A stretch of DNA of 64,000 bases from Cupriavidus sp. MP-37 (GTDB lineage Bacteria > Pseudomonadota > Gammaproteobacteria > Burkholderiales > Burkholderiaceae), in assembly GCF_020618415.1 (NCBI RefSeq), contig NZ_CP085345.1:62001-126000 (forward strand). The letters are read 5' to 3'. The notes under the pieces were generated by a model. That model worked only from the letters and a program-made list of their open reading frames with translations, was not told where the DNA came from and did not search any database. This document shows, piece after piece, positions 60,082 through 64,000 of the stretch; the first letter of the stretch is position 1, and each line of letters starts with the position of its first letter. A program made the position numbers and the translations under genes.

Positions 60082-62625
60082 TCAGGCCGCGCGCGGCCCG
60101 CTCACCGCGGCTTCCGCCTGCCCGGGCGAACCGCTGGCGCGGTGCAGCAGCCGCACCGGCACTGGCGCGACATGCCAGATGCGTTCGCAGTATTCGCGAA
60201 TGGCACGATCCGACGAAAAGCGTCCGGAGCGCGCGCACGACAGCACCGACATGCGCTGCCAGCGCGCCGGGTCGGCATACGCGGCCGATACCTGCTGCTG
60301 GCAATCGATATAGGAAGCGAAGTCCGCCATCAGCAGGTAGGGGTCGTGCCCGTGCTGCGGCTCGAACAACGGTCGGAACAGCCCGGGTTCGCCGCGCGAG
60401 AAAAAGCCCTGCTGGACCAGGTCGATCACGGCGCGCAGTTGCGGGTTGCTGTGGTAATACGCCGCCGGGTCGTAGCCGCTGTCGCGCAGCGCATAGACCT
60501 CGGGCGCGGTCAGGCCGAACGGGAAGAAGTTGTCATGGCCCACCGCTTCGCGCAGTTCGATATTGGCGCCGTCCATGGTGCCGATATTCAACGCGCCGTT
60601 CATCGCGAACTTCATGTTGCCGGTGCCGGAGGCTTCCTTGCCCGCCAGCGAGATCTGCTCGGCCAGGTCCGCCGCCGGGTAGATGCGCTGGCCGTAGGTG
60701 ACGTTGAAGTTGGGCAGGAACACCACCTTGAGCCGGTCGCGCACCTGCGGGTCGCGGTTGACCACGTCGGCCACCGAGGTGATGAAGCGGATCATCAGCT
60801 TGGCATAGGCGTAGCCGGGCGCGGCCTTGCCGCCAAAGAGGAAGGTGCGCGGCTGGATCTGCGCGCCGGGATCGGACTTGATGCGGTGGTACAGCGCAAT
60901 CACATGCAGCACCGCCAGGTGCTGGCGCTTGTATTCGTGGATGCGCTTGACCATCACGTCGAACATCGACGACGGGTCGACCACCACGCCGGTGGTGTCG
61001 CGCACCAGTTGCGCCAGGTCGGTCTTGTTGGCGCGGCGCGCGGCCTGCCAGGACTCGCGGAAACCGGCGTCGTCGGCATACGGCTCCAGCGCGCGCAACT
61101 GTTCGAGGTCCGAGATCCAGCCGTCGCCGATCGCATCCGATACCAGCCGGGTCAGCCGCGGGTTGGACAGCGCCAGCCAGCGCCGCGGCGTCACGCCGTT
61201 GGTGATGCTGGTGAACTTCTCCGGCCACATGTCGTAGAAGTCCTTCAGCACGTCCTCGCGCATCAGGCGCGAATGCAACTCGGCCACGCCGTTGATGGCA
61301 TGGCTGCCGACGCACGCCAGGTTGGCCATGCGCACATGGCGCTGGCCGTGCTCGTCGATCAGCGACAGCCGCGCCAGGCGCGATTCGTCGCCGTAGAAGC
61401 GGATCCGCACCTCGTCGAGGAAGCGCGCGTTGATCTCCAGGATGATCTCGAGGTGGCGCGGCAGCACCCGCCCGAACAGCGGCAGCGGCCACTGCTCCAG
61501 CGCCTCGGGCAGCAGCGTGTGGTTGGTATAGGCGAAGGCGTTCTGCGTGATGTGCCAGGCCTCGTTCCACGGCAGGTCATGCTCGTCGACCAGCAGCCGC
61601 ATCAGCTCGGCGATGCCGACGGCGGGGTGGGTGTCATTGAGCTGCACCGCGAACTTCTCGTGGAAGCGCGTCACCGGGATGCCGTCGACCGCGAGCAGCC
61701 GCAGCATGTCCTGCAGCGAGCAGGCGACAAAGAAATACTGCTGCTCGAGCCGCAGTTCCTTGCCCTGCGTGGTCTCGTCGTTGGGGTAGAGCACCTTGGT
61801 CAGGTTCTCCGAGGTCACCTTCTTGCTGACGGCGCCAAGGTAGTCGCCGCGGTTGAAGGTATGGAAGTCGAACGCCTCGGTCGCGTCCGCGCGCCACAGC
61901 CGCAGCGTGTTCACGGTGTTGACGCGGTAGCCCAGGATCGGCGAATCGAACGGCACGCCGACCACGGTCTTGGCCGGCACCCAGCGCACGCGGTAGTGGC
62001 CGCGGTCGTCGGTGTAGTGCTCGGTGTGCCCGCCCAGGCGCACCTGCACCGCCCATTCGGAGCGCTGGATTTCCCACGGGTTGCCGTTGCGCAGCCAGGT
62101 GTCGGTCTTCTCCACCTGCATGCCGTCCATGATGATCTGCTGGAAGATGCCGTACTCGTAGCGGATGCCATAGCCCAGCGCGGGAATTTCCAGCGTGGCC
62201 AGCGAGTCCATGAAGCACGCCGCCAGCCGTCCCAGGCCGCCGTTGCCCAGGCCCGGCTCGACTTCCTGGTCGAGGATGCGGTCGAGGTCGAGCCCGGCTG
62301 CGTCCATGGCCTCGCTGACCTCGTCGAAGATGCCCAGGTTGATCAGGTTGTTGCCCAGGTGCGGGCCCATCAGGAATTCGGCGGAGAGATAGGCCACCGT
62401 GCGCGACGGCTGCCCCAGGTAGGCTTCGGCGGTGCTGATCCAGCGCTGCACCAGGCGGTCGCGCACGGTATGCGCGGCGGCCTGGTAGAGGTCGTTCTCG
62501 CTGGCATGCCCGGGCAGCTTGCCCTGGGTATGGAACACGTGGTCGAGAAAGGCCTGGCGCAGGCTGGCGCCGGACAGGGCGGTGCGGGTGTCATCGGCAT
62601 GCTCGGGCCGGACGGCTTCGTTCAT
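60082..62625 (-). CDS. glgP: Glycogen/maltodextrin phosphorylase
   Basis: PLP enzyme of 847 aa releasing glucose-1-phosphate from alpha-1,4-glucans. The PLP-lysine loop is EASGTGNMKFAMNGA near residue 665. The N-terminal family opening DRLVQRWISTAEAYL and GLGRLAACFMDS (about 135) are intact, as are EKFAVQLNDTHPAVG (about 325) and the RRWLALSNPRLT segment. ATG 62625 is chosen because AGGAG precedes it; an earlier frame extension would lose the usual start. It lies between malQ and treZ on the same strand and supplies or consumes maltodextrin for the trehalose branch. Confidence 0.94.
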   Translation of the reverse strand: MNEAVRPEHADDTRTALSGASLRQAFLDHVFHTQGKLPGHASENDLYQAAAHTVRDRLVQRWISTAEAYLGQPSRTVAYLSAEFLMGPHLGNNLINLGIFDEVSEAMDAAGLDLDRILDQEVEPGLGNGGLGRLAACFMDSLATLEIPALGYGIRYEYGIFQQIIMDGMQVEKTDTWLRNGNPWEIQRSEWAVQVRLGGHTEHYTDDRGHYRVRWVPAKTVVGVPFDSPILGYRVNTVNTLRLWRADATEAFDFHTFNRGDYLGAVSKKVTSENLTKVLYPNDETTQGKELRLEQQYFFVACSLQDMLRLLAVDGIPVTRFHEKFAVQLNDTHPAVGIAELMRLLVDEHDLPWNEAWHITQNAFAYTNHTLLPEALEQWPLPLFGRVLPRHLEIILEINARFLDEVRIRFYGDESRLARLSLIDEHGQRHVRMANLACVGSHAINGVAELHSRLMREDVLKDFYDMWPEKFTSITNGVTPRRWLALSNPRLTRLVSDAIGDGWISDLEQLRALEPYADDAGFRESWQAARRANKTDLAQLVRDTTGVVVDPSSMFDVMVKRIHEYKRQHLAVLHVIALYHRIKSDPGAQIQPRTFLFGGKAAPGYAYAKLMIRFITSVADVVNRDPQVRDRLKVVFLPNFNVTYGQRIYPAADLAEQISLAGKEASGTGNMKFAMNGALNIGTMDGANIELREAVGHDNFFPFGLTAPEVYALRDSGYDPAAYYHSNPQLRAVIDLVQQGFFSRGEPGLFRPLFEPQHGHDPYLLMADFASYIDCQQQVSAAYADPARWQRMSVLSCARSGRFSSDRAIREYCERIWHVAPVPVRLLHRASGSPGQAEAAVSGPRAA

Positions 62626-62745
62626 GGCGGGGCTCCTGACGCATGGGAGTGGGTCAAGCTTAGCGGATCGGGCGGCGGTTGCACGAAGGATCCGGACGGC
62701 GGTTTCGGGCACTGCACATTTGCGCTGCCTGTGGGCGTGTCGTGC

Positions 62746-64000
62746 TCATGCCTGCGCCGGCGGTGGGCGTGCGCCGGGGCGGAGGCCACGCCATGCGTCC
62801 GCCCGCGCGCGCAGCGCCGGGGTGTCGAACCACGCACGCACCTCGGTATCGAGCCGGCGCTGCCAGTTGGGGTGGCCGCTGGTGGTGCCCGGCAGGTTGG
62901 GTTGCTCGGCCAGGCCAAGCAGGTCTTCGACCGGCAGCAGCCGCATGGCGGTGGGCGCCGTGCCCACCCACGCGAGCACCGCGTCCAGCGGCGCATGCTG
63001 CGGCGCGGGGACGGCGCCGCGGCATAGCCCCGCCTCGCACAGCGCCTGCCATAGCGCGACGCGCTCGCGCGCGCGGCCGGCCTGTGCCTGCGCCAGGGTT
63101 TCGCCGGGCGCCAGCAGTTGCAGCCGGCCGCGCCACGCCAGGTCCTGGCCGGCCCACCAGCCGGCGACGGTGGGTAGGTCGTGCGTGGTGGTGGTGGCGA
63201 CGGCATCCGCGGGCCAGGCTTGCGGCGGCAGGAAGGCAGCGGCATCGGTTTCCTCGCCGGGCCGGCCCGGTGCGTCGTCCGGCGCGCGCGCCTCGCGCTG
63301 GAACCACAGCACGTCGATGCCGAGCACGCCGCGCGCCGACAGTGCCGCATTCAGCTCCGGCGGCACCGTGCCCAGGTTCTCGCCGATGATGATGGCGCGA
63401 TGCCGCCACGACTCCAGCGCCACCAGCCGCAGCAAGTCTTCGAGCGGATAGCGCAGGTAGGCGCCGTCGCTGGCGGGCGCGCCGGCCGGCACCAGCCACA
63501 TGCGCGCCAGGCCCAGCACGTGGTCGATGCGCAGGCCGCCGGCGTGGGCCAGGTTGGCGCGCAGCATCTCGAGGAACGCCGCGTAGCCGTGCCGGCGCAG
63601 TCCGCGCGGCGAGAACACCGCCACGCCCCAGTCCTGGCCGAGCGGGTTGTACAGGTCCGGCGGCGCGCCGGCATGGAAGCCGGCCAGGGTTTCGGGCTGG
63701 CGGGTCCAGGCCTGGCTGCCGCCGGGGTCGGCGCCGACCGCCAGGTCGCGGATGATGCCGATGGCCATGCCGGCGTCACGCGCCGCGCGCTGCGCCCGCG
63801 CCAGCCCGTCGTCGGCCAGCCATTGCAGGAAGGCGTGGAAGGCCACTTCGTCGGCATGAGACTGGGTGAAGGCCGCCACCGCGGCATCCGCGGGGGAACG
63901 CTGCGTGACCGGCCAGCAGCGCCAGTCCGGCGCGGCCTTGTGGTTGGTGCCGTTGGCGCTGTCGCAGAGCCGTTGCGCCTGGATCGCCTCATAGCAGGCA
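62746..64000 (-). CDS. malQ: 4-alpha-glucanotransferase, 5' end beyond window
   Basis: The visible C-terminal 418 or so codons of a GH77 enzyme remain open to the window edge, so the start is not seen. Motifs are GGLRIDHVLGLARMW (nucleophile Asp), IIIGENLGTVPPEL (acid Glu) and TTTTHDLPTVAGWW (third catalytic Asp). It transfers glucan segments between chains, reshaping maltodextrin for GlgP and for TreY/TreZ. It lies 121 bp upstream of glgP on the same strand and begins the visible cluster. Confidence 0.93.
   Translation of the reverse strand, partial: ACYEAIQAQRLCDSANGTNHKAAPDWRCWPVTQRSPADAAVAAFTQSHADEVAFHAFLQWLADDGLARAQRAARDAGMAIGIIRDLAVGADPGGSQAWTRQPETLAGFHAGAPPDLYNPLGQDWGVAVFSPRGLRRHGYAAFLEMLRANLAHAGGLRIDHVLGLARMWLVPAGAPASDGAYLRYPLEDLLRLVALESWRHRAIIIGENLGTVPPELNAALSARGVLGIDVLWFQREARAPDDAPGRPGEETDAAAFLPPQAWPADAVATTTTHDLPTVAGWWAGQDLAWRGRLQLLAPGETLAQAQAGRARERVALWQALCEAGLCRGAVPAPQHAPLDAVLAWVGTAPTAMRLLPVEDLLGLAEQPNLPGTTSGHPNWQRRLDTEVRAWFDTPALRARADAWRGLRPGARPPPAQA

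Noticed and set aside
59854..63027. Long plus-strand frame opposite treZ and glgP
   Set aside because: Antisense to two complete sugar enzymes with clear catalytic motifs.

Overview
This is about 64 kb of high-GC (roughly two-thirds G+C) bacterial chromosome. The gene content points to a Burkholderiaceae betaproteobacterium, most likely a Cupriavidus or close relative: many LysR regulators, a Bug-family solute-binding protein, a double-length UvrA, DUF2917 beside a LysR gene, and a glgP/treZ/treY cluster. The genus is an inference from gene families. I saw no insertion sequence, integrase, phage gene, CRISPR array or rRNA, so it reads as ordinary host sequence.

Layout. 0.3-9.4 kb: a type I secretion locus (ABC exporter, HlyD adaptor, about 1,300-aa RTX/VCBS adhesin with three exact 342-bp repeat periods, TolC-like channel). 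9.4-13.5 kb: DUF2917 protein, LysR, MFS transporter with a translationally coupled 45-aa membrane peptide, and an acyltransferase-3 protein. 13.7-19.1 kb: a uracil-catabolism (URC) operon with URC1 (GTP cyclohydrolase II-like), URC4 (DUF1688), upp, a RutR-like TetR regulator and a CodA-like cytosine deaminase. An 18-bp perfect palindrome matching the RutR operator lies just downstream of the predicted promoter. 19.1-24.4 kb: tRNA-Leu(CAG), a diguanylate cyclase, an outer-membrane-like protein, tRNA-Arg(ACG) and a NUDIX-metallo-beta-lactamase fusion. 24.6-29.7 kb: a lipoprotein, an atoE-yciI-catC-pcaD operon (lower beta-ketoadipate steps beside a short-chain fatty acid transporter) and a DUF1254 lipoprotein. 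29.8-37.6 kb: metE/metR, an ACT-like protein divergent from an Lrp regulator, a membrane protein, ribA, an unrecognised anchored protein with an internal duplication, and a MarR regulator. 37.6-42.1 kb: an exported serine hydrolase and a Bug protein/2-hydroxyacid dehydrogenase/LysR group. 42.2-44.8 kb: modABC. 45.0-50.9 kb: a tandem UvrA of 1,956 aa behind a perfect LexA box. 51.0-55.2 kb: small exported, BON-domain and very hydrophilic proteins plus an endonuclease/exonuclease/phosphatase protein. 55.2-64.0 kb: treY, treZ, glgP and malQ (malQ runs off the window), all on the minus strand.

How the genes fit together. The URC operon should let the cell use uracil or cytosine as nitrogen source: cytosine is deaminated to uracil, Upp makes UMP, and URC1/URC4 act downstream, under a pyrimidine-responsive repressor. 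MalQ, GlgP, TreZ and TreY remodel and phosphorolyse alpha-glucan and convert maltodextrin to trehalose. With the neighbouring BON and hydrophilic proteins this looks like an osmotic or desiccation stress neighbourhood. The best leads are the URC operon with its RutR-type operator, the LexA-box tandem UvrA, the atoE-linked catC/pcaD operon with a 7-2-7 palindrome, and several unrecognised small or duplicated proteins.
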